DNA of 64,000 nt. Origin: Ptychodera flava. Taxonomy: Eukaryota; Hemichordata; Enteropneusta; Ptychoderidae. The stretch spans positions 38,248,532-38,312,531 of the forward strand of contig NC_091947.1 of assembly GCF_041260155.1 (NCBI RefSeq), written 5' to 3'. Positions within the stretch are counted from its first letter, which is position 1. Every line of letters starts with the position of its first letter. A program made the translations under genes and the position numbers. Of the stretch, positions 1 through 13,359 are shown in pieces. The notes beneath the pieces are model-generated. The model was not told the DNA's origin. It made no database searches and saw only the letters and a list, made by a program, of their open reading frames with translations.

Positions 1-114
1 GTGCATGACCCAATCTATGAGCCCCCTGGACTTTATCTGTGGGGACTAAAAACTGTGTCACTGCATCCTTTTTGCAATATGAATACGATGAGAAACTAAA
101 TTTTATTTTTCTTG

Positions 115-486
115 GCTTATACATGGGAGTCTATGGACTGCCTTATACATGGGAATTATACAGGGAGTCTATGGACTGCCTTATACATGGGAGTCTATGG
201 ACTGCCTTATACATGGAGTCTATGGACTGCCTTATACATTGGGAGTCTATGGACTGCCTAATACTGGGAGTCTATGGATTGCCTTATACATGGGAGTCAT
301 GGATTGCCCTTATACATGGGAGTCTATGGACTGCCTTATACATGGGAGTCTATGGACTGCCTTAAACATGGGAGTCTATGGATTGCCTTATACATGGGAG
401 TCTATGGATTGCCTTATACATGGGAGTCTATGGATTGCCTTATACATGGGAGTCTATGGATTGCCTTATACAGGGGAGTCTATGGA
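115..486. repeat. 26-bp minisatellite
   Basis: About 14 tandem copies of a 26-base unit with core GGAGTCTATGGACTGCC. Some copies are shortened by a few bases and some carry GGATTGCC. The unit length is not a multiple of three, so the open frames across it pass through all phases of one repeat and are not a gene. Confidence 0.92.
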
Positions 487-776
487 GGCGAAAACTAAAA
501 AGTCCTCTAACACGGCCAAATTTGATCACATTGTGTAACAATACAACGTGCATCTGTATGAGGTAGAGTACTATCCTTTTACCAAGTTTGAACGAAATCG
601 CTCCAGGCGTTCTTGAGATATCTGCGTGAACGAAAAAAGTCATAAAATATGCAAATGAGCAATTAATTAATAAGCCACACCCACCAAAATCTAATCAGAT
701 CTAAGTCATCATGATAATACCAAATACCAAATTGCATGACATTGGACCTAAGGGTTCTTAAGTTATGAGTGGAACA

Positions 777-858
777 AAATCTGTCTACGGACGGACGGAC
801 GGACGGACAGACAGACAGACGGACAGACGGACGGACAGACGGACACACACACAGACAT
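777..858. repeat. GGAC/GACA tetranucleotide tract
   Basis: Interrupted run of GGAC and AGAC tetramers ending in a short CA tract. Open frames across it on both strands are artefacts of composition. Confidence 0.9.
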
Positions 859-1187
859 TGTGGCGACATAGGACACCTTTGGTGCTTCGCACCACGGTGT
901 CCAAAAATCAGTTACTCTGTTACAGTTTGCGATTCATGGTATGAGCAAGTCGATCGATGTACGTCCACTAGCCACTGGACCCTGGGGCAAATGCCGGGCC
1001 ACGTACACTCCACTCATTTTACATGTAAAATGTAACGAGATAATAACCAGACAATGATGTTTGAAGCGGAAGCCTAGATTATTTTTAAAAGAACAACTAA
1101 CTTTTCACCAAACAATTTGGACAGTGAAACAGTAAAGCAAACTTTATTGACAAACACCGTTACTCTACCCAACTAACCTGCTAGCTT

Positions 1188-2000
1188 TATCATATACCCA
1201 TGCCCATATTGCTACATCCTTGTGATGTTCACCTTAAAATATCAGCCGTGATATTTCACGGTAAACGTCGAGATATGCACGATGAATGTCATCAGTTTTA
1301 GAGTTTTCCCGAACTACATTAGCAATTTGTTGGCAAACAACATAAACAACAAAATGGCTGCCACTCCCCGCCTGTGAAGCGATGTCACCGACGTAAAACT
1401 TGAGGGGCTTCGAGGAACAAGGGTAATTTCTGGTTGCAAAAATACGGAAATATCAAGTTGAGTCTTGAAATGTTTTCCCATGGTATTTTTTGGTCAAGTT
1501 CTAGCAAACATTCTGCCTTTCGCACGGCGCCAGCACTGTGCAGAGTCTCCCCCAAACAGGTAGTGAGCGCGTGGGGTGACAGCGATGTCGCGCGCGACGA
1601 CTGTTGACATGGCAACTCTAAGAATAAACCAACAAAATGGCGTCCTCTCCGCGCGAGCTCCGTGCCGTACGACAATCGAAATCAGGATAGTTTTAAAGCT
1701 GAGCACAGTTTTTGATCGGTTACAATTGTAATAGCATATTGCACTTTAAAATGTTCCTTCTGTATGACGATTTTTGTATCCCGGTGTCTTTCTTCTTGGG
1801 TTTCATTGATACGGACAACTTGCAGCGATGTCGCGCGTGATGTTGACATCTTCGTCGTATACTTTATGAACAAAGCCTCTTCACATAAACATTCTGATAT
1901 TTATGTGCAAGGCACAATAAAGTAATTAAAGCCTCAAAATTTAAGGTTTTTCGTTCTATTAGTAAAAATTCCCCAAAATTATGGGCATGGGTATATGATA
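1188..2000. repeat. Segment bounded by an exact 20-bp inverted repeat
   Basis: The 20 bases at 1188-1207 (starting TATCATATACCC) are the exact reverse complement of 1981-2000. The two lie about 770 bases apart, and the right copy abuts the large hairpin at 2006-2155. This could be the terminal inverted repeat of a non-autonomous DNA transposon, but I see no clear target duplication. Confidence 0.45.
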
Positions 2001-2005
2001 GATCA

Positions 2006-2155
2006 GTTATTACCCAATATCGCCTGTTCCTTGTGTCATATCAGCATGAGTGTCATTTGTGCTGCGTCAGACACGAGACGAAGTCGAGTGTCTGACGCAG
2101 CACAAATGACACTCATGCTGATACGACACAGGAACAGGCGATATTGGGTAATAAC
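2006..2155. repeat. Long near-perfect hairpin (foldback)
   Basis: Two arms of about 68 bases (2006-2074 and 2088-2155) are reverse complements with one single-base length difference and one mismatch. A loop of about 13 bases lies between them. The arms begin GTTATTACCC and end GGGTAATAAC. Such arm identity indicates a young foldback element or a recently made inverted duplication. Confidence 0.9.
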
Positions 2156-2779
2156 CTCTAAATATTATAGTAGTACACAGTGTGCACGGAGAATGAAATT
2201 TGTAGCCACACTGCACGGAGCATCAAACGGCACTATGTGGTATGATTGAAGCTCACAACTTTACCTAAAAATATCAGTAACTCCAAAATTTTGATGAAGC
2301 ACTATATCCCTGTCTTTCAAAGTAGTATTTTGCGGTCAGAAATTTCTCCAGAAGGAGTCTCATACCACTCTTTGATCGTACGCAGCAAGCTTGTGTAGGT
2401 CACCATGCTGAATTCCTTATATGGTCAAGACCCCTTATCTTGATTGTGGCGGACCCTAACAAAAGCCACCTAGCTTGTCAAAACCATGGTATGGCAAGTT
2501 ACTATTGCTATTATGAAAAGAAGGAGTTCCTCTCAGATATCTAGTGTTTTCAATCTATTTTTTTTTGCAATTTCTATAGTATCAATCATTTGGGCAATTA
2601 TAAAAATGAAGTGAACTTTACAGCAGTAGTGAAAAAATACCGCAATTATACTGTGTCGCTCAAATTTGATCAGAATTGGTACATATACCAAAGATCAACA
2701 ATAAGTGTTGTTTCTATCTGTTCAGTGCAGGAAAATTATACGTTGATGTTTTGACAATTTCTGCACAGTACAACCAGAA

Positions 2780-3375
2780 AAACAACAAGAAATATTTAAA
2801 CCAGAAAAACAAGAATGACAAAAGTAAATAAGGTCTGAAACTTTAGGTACTGAAGGTCAACTTTAGCAACATGCATAGCAGAGAATCTTTCAACCAAGGA
2901 TGTACAAAAATAGACATGCATGGTTTCAGCTGGTCTGTTAATATGTCACAGTTCATAAACAATTACAGGAAATGACCAATTAGCTGTTTCAGTTACTGCT
3001 ACCACTCCCAAACATAACAGGTACCCTGCATACAAATAGGTTAAACGTCAAAATCCTCTTATTCAGATGTGTGGGCTGATTCAGTTTACTGCCACCACTC
3101 CTGCACATTTGCAGGATTTCCCTTTTTCTTATCTCATTTGCACATTTTTGACACTGACGTGTTCATTTGAACAAATTCACATCTCAACCCCTGCATCTAC
3201 CTGTACACCAAATACTGAGACGGTAGCTTTGGCAGTATGGGAGCCTTTGAGTGTGACGGACATACATCCGTACATACATACCCACATACATACATATAGA
3301 CATACAGACGCCACCGACTCATCATATAAGCTCTTTTTGGTATTTATATATAAAACCAAATATGAGCTAAAAACC
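2780..3375 (-). repeat. Dispersed repeat, copy 1 (about 600 bp)
   Basis: Matches the reverse complement of 57840-58350 over most of its length. Shared pieces include the tract that reads AAACTTTAGGTACTG here, the paired words around GCCACCACTCC, a CATACATA microsatellite and a tail near GAGCTAAAAAC. Family not recognised; possibly a non-autonomous element with an internal microsatellite. Confidence 0.7.
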
Positions 3376-4769
3376 ATGTTAAATGTCTGCATTAGACTAT
3401 GTCTTCAATCACTTCTGGTTTTATAGTCATAAGTGTGATGAAACATCTTACCAGTATTTATTTCTGTTAAACACATCTAATGCGGTAACTGGCAAGAATT
3501 CCCATAAAGGACAGAAGCATAATAAATTAATTTCATTATGGTAATGTACTTTTTTACAACTAAAAACTGTAAATACCACCAATTTGTCACAAACCATTGT
3601 AGGAGAGGTCCCACAATCTGGGTAAGAGCAGAATCATTTTTTTGGGAAAATTTTCAGGGCAAGTGAGTTTCTGCAAGTAGAAAAATAGAGGCTACTTGTC
3701 CGGGAAAAGTGGATTAAAATTAAATTTTTCAGGCCCTGAGTAAACGTAATGTATATGAGACTGTTCATCCATCTCGTTTTTAGCTGTAAAGACTTGAAAC
3801 ATGTTCACAGAAAAACCCTTTTACTACAAACTAAGTGTATTCCAAGGCTAGAAAAATAAGCAGACTGCAGTCATAATCCAATGGGACCTCAGGAATGCCA
3901 CTCGGCAGACTCTAGATGGTCACTCGGGCCATAAACAGTGTACACCAGTGACATCAACCATAACAAATACACGTACTGTGTTGTGTTTACGTGAGAATTT
4001 CCTGCCTGTCTAGAACCGTACCTTATCCTTGCAGAATTTGCAATTAATGATGACTGGCACAACACTTTGTGATGTGTAGATACAATGTTGCTTGGAAAAT
4101 TATGGTCTGATCATAGAGAGGGACAGTGATGAAAATCAAAGTAGTTTTGTGCAAGTGGCGTTACCGTGAATGAACCTTTTCACTTGCAAGCAGGTGTACA
4201 TGTTCTATTTCCACGTTCAGGCTGGCCATGCAGTGCAGTGTAAGCTGAGTAGTCATTGTCACAAGTATTAAATTACAAAGACGTCAGTTTTTTGCATATT
4301 TTATAATAATTTTGCGTCAAATACCAAAATGTCACTTCTGTATGAAGGGAATTGTTTCATCAGTTTGATTTGTAACAGCAATATATACTGTGTCATTTAA
4401 GCTTGGAAATCGTCGCTGAGTTTTACTCTCTTGTAGGAGGCTTGCAATCAGTATCAATGTGATCATAGCATTCCAGTTCATGAAGATCTTGAAAATGTTA
4501 ATTTTTCCTGTAATTTTTGTGTCCTTCAATGTGCTGGTCAATTTTTGAAAGTTATTGAAAGTTAGAGTGGTTTTCAGTAATCATGCATGAAAGTTTTGAT
4601 GTGAAGTATTCATTTTTATCAAAGTAAGCAGCACTCAGAGCCTAAGGATACATAATGATGTGAAAGTGGCTGACTTCTGAAATGTTTTGTCTGTGTTTAA
4701 TTATATGACCTTTGACCCTCTAATATATGTGACCCTTGACCCTGTCCCTCAAAAAAATCTGGCTTCTTG

Positions 4770-4935
4770 TGTCCACACTGTATTAGCCAGAAAGGCTAAT
4801 CAGCTTGTGTAGCCAGAGCAAACCCTGCATACTGTACGTACATACATACACACATACACAGACGCCATCGACTTCAGCTTGTACGATAACCTCACATTGG
4901 TATTTAAATGTGAGCTAAAAACACAAACATGTATC
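4770..4935 (-). repeat. Partial copy of the same dispersed repeat
   Basis: A shorter relative of the tail of the 2780-3375 repeat: CATACATA tract, then an ACAGACGCCATCGAC-like word, a palindromic stretch around TTTAAATG and the ending GAGCTAAAAAC. Confidence 0.5.
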
Positions 4936-6804
4936 AATTAGATTTCCAGGTGCTGCCAACTAAGCTGTTAATTCGTACAAAAAGGTGTTCGTGCACAGTT
5001 TTTAAGCGGGCGGGCAAATTTCAAAACTAATCAGCCGGCAAGGAGAAAAAATTGACATTTACTGTGGGCACTGGGAGGGGAAGAAATTTAATTATGTTCA
5101 GCACTGGGTGGGAAGAAAATTTTTGAAAGTTGGTACCCAAATAGACAAATAGGGAGGGGAAAGTTGTGGTTGATAGAACTTGCGGGGAAATTATGCGCCT
5201 ATTACTCAGAGGGTAGTAGCAACTGGAATGTTCCAAAGTCTACGTACTGCTAGCTGCCTGCAGTTTTGCGTTATCTGGGTCGCCCAGCGGGCATCTAGTT
5301 GGCAATGGGGAATTTAAGTAGTGGGGAGAGGGCAGTATGGACCTTAAATTGTTGTGGGGTGTGAAGAGTGGGCAGACCATAGATACTGGAGGGCAGTGCA
5401 TGGCATCAAAATTCACTGATTTGGAGGGCATATTTTATGTGTATACCGGGGCAGTTACAACTTAATAGCTCTACCTTCTTTCCCCTCCAAATTTTAGATC
5501 AAGGTAATAAGTAAAACAGGTATAACAGCCTTCAAAACATGTTTAGTGGTGATTTTGCGCAATTGATGAAATTTACCAGTTTGTGGCACCTGGATTTCCA
5601 TGGCGACCATAAACTTCTGGCGCTGTGATGATATGTAAATTACATGCATGCATTAATTTTACTTCACCAATTACAACTTTCCAGAAACTGCTCTTCGGAC
5701 AATCGTGGTGTTTGTCGGAAATAATCCGTCGGCAAAGCTTGGCAATCACATATTCTTGAACTAATTTTTGTTCAAATGCGGAAGTTTAGTATGAATCGAA
5801 ATACAGCTATGCTTTGCTCGCCATGGCCGGGGAGGTACCACCTACCTCTGATTTAATTCCTAACAGTTCGAAGTACTCTGACGACTGTACCTATAAAGGT
5901 TTCTTCGCAGACGTAAGGCACGATCACATGTAATAGAGTGAGTGACACCCCCATATACTCGACCTGTGAGGCAAAAAGTTGTATGTAGTGAGTCCTCTTA
6001 GCGCTGTACCAAAAATGTCCAACAGGCAGTACACGGAAGTAACTTTGCCAGTTAAGAAGAATACCACGAGTACCTGGATTGATGGCAGCTCACTTGAAGC
6101 TTTAGACCGTCTGTAATCGCGTGGGACGATCTTTCGCTTTTCGACTCACCAGCAACTCAGAAAAATGCAAATTGTGGTAATATTTGCTCTCTACTTGGCC
6201 TTTTTTCCGTAACCACTGCTGCAATACGGTATTGTGTTCACAGGAGGAAACGCCGTGTCGTATACTTCACATCATTTTGACAAGGGCAAAGAGAACCAAC
6301 CAATCAGCAGTTAGCACAAGTTCCGCATGCATGAGTTCCGTTTCAACTGGGACTAGTATACCTAGGACTAGGTATATTCGCCCAAGGCATAGTCGGGCCC
6401 TCTAGGCTGGCGATCTAAAATAAAAGAAAGTCCGTAATGCAGACACGTTGTGATGGTATAAATCAGCACGTGTCACGGCACACTCCAAAATCAGTCTGAC
6501 AAATGATTTATACGAGGGAAGGAAGTAGGGAGAATGAAAGATTATCAAAACTTTATTTTGTTTCTGACATTAGGGAGCCGTCATTATTTATGGCCGGGGG
6601 GGGATCGGAGGAATCTGATGGGGTCACTCAAAAAATCGAAAGCTACAACTGCTACAAGGAGGGTTGCTCAAAAGTGGAAAACAAGAAGGGGAGCTACTCA
6701 ATTTTGTTGATATGTACTGAAGCATTTAGTGAAGTTATGAATGAATACAACAATAATAGTAAAGAACAGCAATATGTATGCTTGAGATATGTATGTTCAT
6801 ACCC

Positions 6805-6853
6805 GGTACATGTACACACAGACACACACTGACACACACAGACACACACACAG

Positions 6854-6899
<46 letters not shown>
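6805..6899. repeat. Compound CA/TA microsatellite
   Basis: CACACAGA runs pass into pure CA and then into TATA. It sits directly before the first copy of the 355-bp repeat. Confidence 0.95.
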
Positions 6900-6901
<2 letters not shown>

Positions 6902-7254
6902 CATAATACAGGTGGTTTCAAGTAGAAACTAAAATCTCATTACACTATGTGTTTCACGTTATTGTGATCTTCAGACGAGAATGATGAGCTATTCAACATG
7001 GCAAGCCTTATGTTAGAGTCTCATACTGACTACATTTTTCAGTATTTCCAGATTAAAGATTGATATACTTGCCTGATCATTCATGAGAAATGTCTGCTTT
7101 CAATATTCTACATTGTATAGGTTACCGATTGAAGAAAATGTGTAAAGCAAGCTAATTCTGATTCTATTGAGTTTAAAATCAGTGGAATGCCTTAACAACA
7201 ACCCCATCTTCTATTGCAGGAAAATAATGATAAATAATAAATGTGAATAAATGT
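6900..7254 (+). repeat. 355-bp dispersed repeat, copy 1
   Basis: Aligns from end to end, without a large gap, with 12280-12634 in the same orientation. I estimate over 90 percent identity by eye. Both copies start ATCATAATACAG immediately after a TA microsatellite and end AATGTGAATAAATGT. Family unknown; the fixed junction with a TA run suggests that the microsatellite belongs to the element. Confidence 0.85.
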
Positions 7255-7575
7255 GTGTCTGCCGCTATTTTTTTGTTTTCAAAAATGTAATCTTCATTGA
7301 AATCAGTGAACTGGAATATAAGGTTTTGAATACTGTCTCAGATTTCTGTTCCTTTGAGTTTTTATACAAAAAAATATGAAAAAATACTCCCCAAGTGCCA
7401 CCAAATAACACCATTTTAATCTCTATTTTTCAAATGTTCCAATGGCAACCAAATGCCTAATCAGTTAACACATTGTAACAATTTTAAAATGCATTTGCTC
7501 ACATTTAGTGATATTTTAAAAGTTGTACGTCACGGTCAAAAGGCAGAGAGGATATTCTTCCGGACTGATTTCCTG

Positions 7576-7576
<1 letters not shown>

Positions 7577-7619
<43 letters not shown>
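7577..7619. repeat. TTA microsatellite
   Basis: Pure TTA/ATT triplet run; it produces poly-Leu and poly-Asn open frames that are not genes. Confidence 0.97.
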
Positions 7620-8469
7620 TGGTGGTTTCCAAAGCTTACATAAAACGAAAAAGACTAACATTTTGACACGACAGGAAACGCCAGCTGAAAGCCATATTAG
7701 AGGATTAAGTGTTGCTAAACATATTTTCCACTGCAAAAATTTTTAATAATTTATCAAAGCTCGGCTTACAAACAAATTATGAAGTTCACAAGGTTAATTT
7801 TCAATTTTGATGAGATGGTAAAAAATTATCTCCATGGCAATTTAGCAAATATTTACAACGAAAACACCATGAGATTTCTAAAAGTTAACAGTATTTGCGA
7901 ATAGAGGTCATTTTCACATTTGCGAAGTTATTTTGTGAACACTTGTCAAGGAAGTGTTCGATGATTAAAGAAAACTCCTCCATGGCTTTCATTTCATTCT
8001 CTCATTGTACAACATATATTGTGACGCAAATAGATACCAACTTTCCCATGCTGCTCGTCAAATTATGAGATAAAAATGTTGACACGAGAATAGCCTCCAT
8101 GAATTGAGAAGATTACAGTAGCGTGTAGTTGTGACACGAAAATATTTTGTAGCAATCTGTACTATCTACCGTACCATGCAGCTATGCGTGTAACAAAATT
8201 ATTTAATTGTCTCAGAACTGAGTAACCTACACTATAGCGTTAAACTCCTCTTTTGTTAAGAAACGACGAATTAATCTCAATTCCAAGCATCCTTCAATAT
8301 GCTCAGGGCTATCTATGGTCTTCAGCTTCACTTTGCTGCAATCAGCAATATCCGACAATCTATCACTCGGCTCCGAGTAACCTTCACTAACGTTAAAACT
8401 CCGTCTAGGCTAAAAAAATTACCAATCTATCTCAGTCTGCAGCATCCTCGAACACACTCAGGACTCTAG

Positions 8470-9172
8470 GCCGCGTTAAAAAAAATGGTGAACGGGGGGG
8501 GGGGCTGGAGGTTCAGGGGGGATTCGAAAATTTTTGGGGTAGTTGAGGGGGGACTTGAAAGTTTTACTCTGCCTGTAGGGGGGGACCTGAAGATATTTTG
8601 ACTCCCAACATTTTGATGTCGTCCAATGGTTCTAATGTTAGTAATAATTAAACAAAATCTAGAACCATTTTGTCCCATTTTATGTCTTTAATCTCGAAAA
8701 AATCTAAAAACGTATGAGTGCCATTAAATTTTCGTCAAACAAGTTGGCCTTGTAATGGGGCAGGAGCTGCAACTGTTGATAATTTTTCAATATTTCTATG
8801 CAATGTATCAAACACAGTTTCTTGGTGTCTCTCTCTACACCATGCTGAAAAAACACAATATTCTGTTTGTCAACAAAGCCTGTTTGTCTAAATATGGGTG
8901 ATAATTGAATGATACAAATGCACGGTACACGTAGGCTGTGTTGGCAAGCTGAATACTGGACAGCTCAACATGCTGTAGGGAGTAGAACAAGAACGCAATT
9001 GTATAAACTGAACAAAAATATTGTCAAAATAAAAAGTTAATACAAATACTGCCCAGGGCCCCTGATACTAGATACTGGCAGTGACAGTGATACATGTAGC
9101 TCTGACTCTGATGTAGTTTAGGAAGAGTTTCGGTCATAAAAAACTCAATTGACAGTGAAACATACATCTACT
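8470..9172 (+). mobile_element. PIF/Harbinger-like element, truncated copy
   Basis: The first part begins GGCCGCGTT and is followed by G-rich runs and GGCTGGAGG. The whole stretch follows, in order, the reverse complement of about 52500-53247, the right end of the large intronic element at 48587-53247. Shared landmarks include AATGTTAGTAATAATTA, TAGAACCATTTTGT, GGGTGATAATTGAAT and GTATAAACTGAACAAAA. Near 9070-9140 a Ser/Asp-rich coding pattern is shared with the other copy but is interrupted here. This is one end only; no matching second end was seen. Confidence 0.7.
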
Positions 9173-9173
9173 T

Positions 9174-9174
<1 letters not shown>

Positions 9175-9204
<30 letters not shown>
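9175..9204. repeat. AAT microsatellite
   Basis: Pure TAA triplet run next to the end of the truncated Harbinger-like copy. Confidence 0.95.
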
Positions 9205-9205
<1 letters not shown>

Positions 9206-10889
9206 CTTTATTGCCCTTAAGGCCGAGTTACACGAGGCACAACACGACGAGCAACGCGGTAGGCAACGCATCAAGCGACGCGACTGGAACAGTTACACGA
9301 GGCAATTCGTTAGGCAATTTGTCGCTAGTTTCCTTGCAAAAGATTACGGGTGCGCATGCTTGAAGAGCGGACTATGTTTCGTGGCGGCCCATTATTAAAA
9401 CGTTCTCTAGACCGTGGCGAACCGCAATATATGACTCGACCACAAAAATAGTAAATCGTCGAATTAAAAGAAACTCCTACTATAATAATTTACAAATCGG
9501 ATTAATGAAGGATATTTTCGAAAAATCTTAGAGATGTGTCGTGATAATCAACATATAAAAACTCTAATTAAATAATGCTACAGCTAGAATTATTTCGAAT
9601 ATTCTTATACAGACATGATTGTCATGTCGAGATGGCTTCACGGGCATGCTTGATTGGCAACATAGGGTAAGGACAGAATTAACAGAAGCAGGGTGATGCG
9701 ATTGATATTAACTTGTTGCCTTGAAAATGTGGACTCTCCTCCAAACTTGCATACGAAATGGCGGCCTTCCTCTAAATTCATGAACCTCCCGTCTTGATTT
9801 TAATGCCAGAACATATACAAAAGTGATAATTATTATTTTCTAAGAATTATTAATAATTCAATATTAACGGGACAATGGTTCCCCCCCCCCTTCCGGGCCA
9901 TAATGGACGAAAGAAAACTTTGTACAAAATAATGTACGATACGAAGCTGAGTACACTATTGAGTGAAAAGTTTACTTGAGTCCATTACGGTCCTGGAGGG
10001 GTACACTATTTTCGGTTAATAGTTTTGGCATTGCCAGGGAATGTAGAAAACAGCGGAGGCCAAAATACGAGACATTTGGATATTTTATCATTAATTATAT
10101 GGGGAATAACGTCACAAAATTCTCTGTATTGACAAAGCTGTGATTTTATTTTATCTGAAGATTGAAATTTTACGGCACAGTGAAACAGCAATAACCTCAA
10201 ACCAGAATAAGAAATATCAAAATAAACTTTTCCGCGACACTGAAAAAAGGCTAGCTTGTGGTCGTGAGGAGGGTGGTCATGCCGACCGCGGACTCCCGTT
10301 GTAGAAACTTGAAAATTTGGCTATTGAAATGGTGCCATTTTGTGGCACTTTCGGTGAATTTCAGACATGTAAAAGCCATGAATATGAACTTACAGTATTA
10401 GCTGTTCTGCAACACAAAAAAGGATGGATACTTTGTGACAGATCATGGTGCGATGCAACGGTGCAGTGTTTAGGGAGGATGTCGTCAAATGAGTTCAATG
10501 ACACTGGCAGAAATATCGGTCAGGTATCGATTAAAGCCCATCCTGGAGTATGAGTATCAGTCATCAGTAATGCACCAAATAACGACATAGTTTTTAAAGA
10601 AATAAAAAATAACTTAGATATTTTGAGGTTTGCCAAAAGTTCTTATAACACATAACCCGAATAGACAATCGTGTGAATGATGGCATATTTTATTCTGGGG
10701 AACTTGAAACTACTCTCCGAATAAAATTTGAATAAATAAAATATATATTAAATTATTAAAATGTAAATTATCAGCTCATGGTTAAGGTTAACGAGTACAA
10801 AATGTTGTCGTAAAATAGGTGATATGTTCATTAATCCAGCAATGTCGTTTATTTTTTCCATATATAATCACATTTTTATCTACTAATTA

Positions 10890-12075
10890 CAGTTCAATAT
10901 AGAGTTAGAAAAGAAAGGTTAAAATCCGAGGCAATTGCAACTAAAGATTTGTTTACCAACATAAAATGGAATGCCGGTCCCAGAAATTTCCAATTCTTTG
11001 ACAACTCAGAAAAAAAATGCTCAAACGTCTCAGAAACCTTACAGAGAGAATCGCTGATTTTCCAATCGAAAAGTTTCAAACCATTTGGAAGAACATTGTG
11101 CAGGATCTTGAAATTGAATTCAGCTAGCTTCCTATCAGTTGAAAGAGAGATTGTTTTATTTACCCAAATAGACTTCAACTGAAGCGGAGTGTAAATCTTA
11201 AAATGACATTTCACATGTCTTCACAATAGGGACGTAATTGTTTGGCAACAAAATGTCATAAAAACTTGGATGTTACAGTATTCATTCCTTGTGAAATAAA
11301 ACATTTTCCGTTTACATACATAAAATTATCTTCTTGTCTACGCATCTGATCAAAACGGGTGTCTTTCAGAATACATTTCCATTGTTTTGGAATGAGATTT
11401 AAAAGCTTTCTTCATTCCGCGATCCAGTCGTGATGTTCAGTTTTTCTAACAACACTATAGGCGAAAGAAAGTCGCCATAGTCATCGACGATGTCATTAAT
11501 GTAGATTATATTCGAACTCATCTAGTTTGGATAAAAATAGTTTTGCCATTGTTCGAGATGTTGATATTGCCCCAAATAATTTGATTGCGGATATCTAGAT
11601 AACTGGGATTTGGCGTATTAAAGCAACCGGAACCTGCCTTGTGCTTTTTGGTATTGTGTCTATAAGTATGGAAAGCTAGAAGAGTTTCTGAAGTTGAAAT
11701 GGAAAATTAGAAAATCAGCTCCATAAACGCTTAGCCATCTCAAAGCTTACCAGCGAGCGATCGTTGAATCGCACAGTCTACGAATTCATGAAGCACAGAA
11801 TGCATCATGGAGGGCAAAGATGTCGGGCATCTTGAGCCTTCCACGTTCGTAAGTTTCCAATCAATGTGAGTCTTTTTATTCTCTCAGGCCCATTATTCCA
11901 TAAAAAGTTGGAAATTGCTTGATTGATCGGTTTTAAAAGTTCATCACAAGCACCAAGAATTAACATTACAATACGTAAAACAGTTTTAGAAGAGCTACTG
12001 ATTTGATGATAGTGAGTTTACCATACATACTCAGCTTACGCTTTGACCAAATTTTCAAAACGGTCTTAATCATAT
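10890..12075 (-). mobile_element. LINE fragment: C-terminal part of the reverse transcriptase ORF
   Basis: The minus strand reads, in order, pieces typical of the region after the reverse transcriptase core in non-LTR retrotransposons: KRKLSMYGKLTIIKS near 12040, LKPINQAISNFLWNNGP near 11910, a GRLKMPD piece near 11840 and EFNFKILHNVLPNG near 11110. The last lies in an open frame of 106 codons (10894-11214) and is followed by an ET.EHFF pattern where this family has a zinc-binding tail. Several frame changes separate the pieces. There is no endonuclease and no reverse transcriptase core upstream, so this is a 5'-truncated, decayed insertion. The clade is not resolved. Confidence 0.75.
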
Positions 12076-12179
12076 AAGTCTAAAACGGTCGTAACCAAAA
12101 TAAATGCCTATTATTTTGTTTGATGATGATTCCCATATCAAGCCAGCCGAGGTGTCGCGTCTATTTTTCCACGAACCGA

Positions 12180-12634
<455 letters not shown>

Positions 12635-13359
12635 AACCACGATTGGAACTATTTTGGGATAATTGGATTGCAACAAAATACACAAAAAATGCTTAATCAG
12701 TTCAAAATGACATGCTAAATGTGGAAAAATTTTGAATTTTCCTTAAAAAAACGCACATTGTCATAATCATTACTAGTGAAGATTTAAAATGACAGCATAT
12801 TTTTAGTTTTTGTCAGTAGACAACAGATAACCTGATATTTTTCATCAAAATATGCTGAATTGTTTGACTTTCTTTCATGCGTCAAAATGCTGTTATAATG
12901 TCAGTTTGTAATTTTGCTCCCCGCAAAATCTTAAAATTCCACTATTCACATTCACACTGTCACTGAAGAATAATTGACAAGGTAATTCTTGCAGAATTGC
13001 TAACAATCTTTATTTTTCCTACACATAAAATATCATCACACATGACATTTTTCCAATATGGTACAACACATCACATTACTGACAGTAAAAAATGTAAATT
13101 TTACAGTGTAAATTAAAACTGAACATTGACCAGGTGTAAAAATAGAAGAATATCCATGCATAACCATGAATGACTAAATTCTGTCAGGAAAAGAACTTAC
13201 AACAGCATATTTTTCACAGAAGTACATCAAAATGAGTCAAACTCTATTAATTACTGTGAAAACTCAATTCTTCAAAGTTATTTCACACAATCAAGTAAAC
13301 AATCAGTAATTTTTGCTAACTGAAACAATCTAAGTACAATTCTAAAGTCAGGGCATATT

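Noticed and set aside
39-538. Several overlapping open frames of 60-130 codons
   Set aside because: They translate the 26-bp minisatellite in its three phases; the peptide is the same MDCLIHGS-like cycle.
1350-1690. Two ATGGC starts in AACAAAATGG context (1353 and 1637), like first exons
   Set aside because: Both frames stop within 20 codons and no donor leads to a recognisable next exon.
6694-6879. Cys/Val-rich open frame
   Set aside because: It is the CA microsatellite read on the minus strand.
7453-7746. Open frames with poly-Leu or poly-Asn
   Set aside because: Driven by the TTA triplet run; no conserved residues outside it.
10949-11182. Plus-strand open frame of 77 codons
   Set aside because: Shadow of the LINE fragment, whose recognisable frame is on the minus strand.
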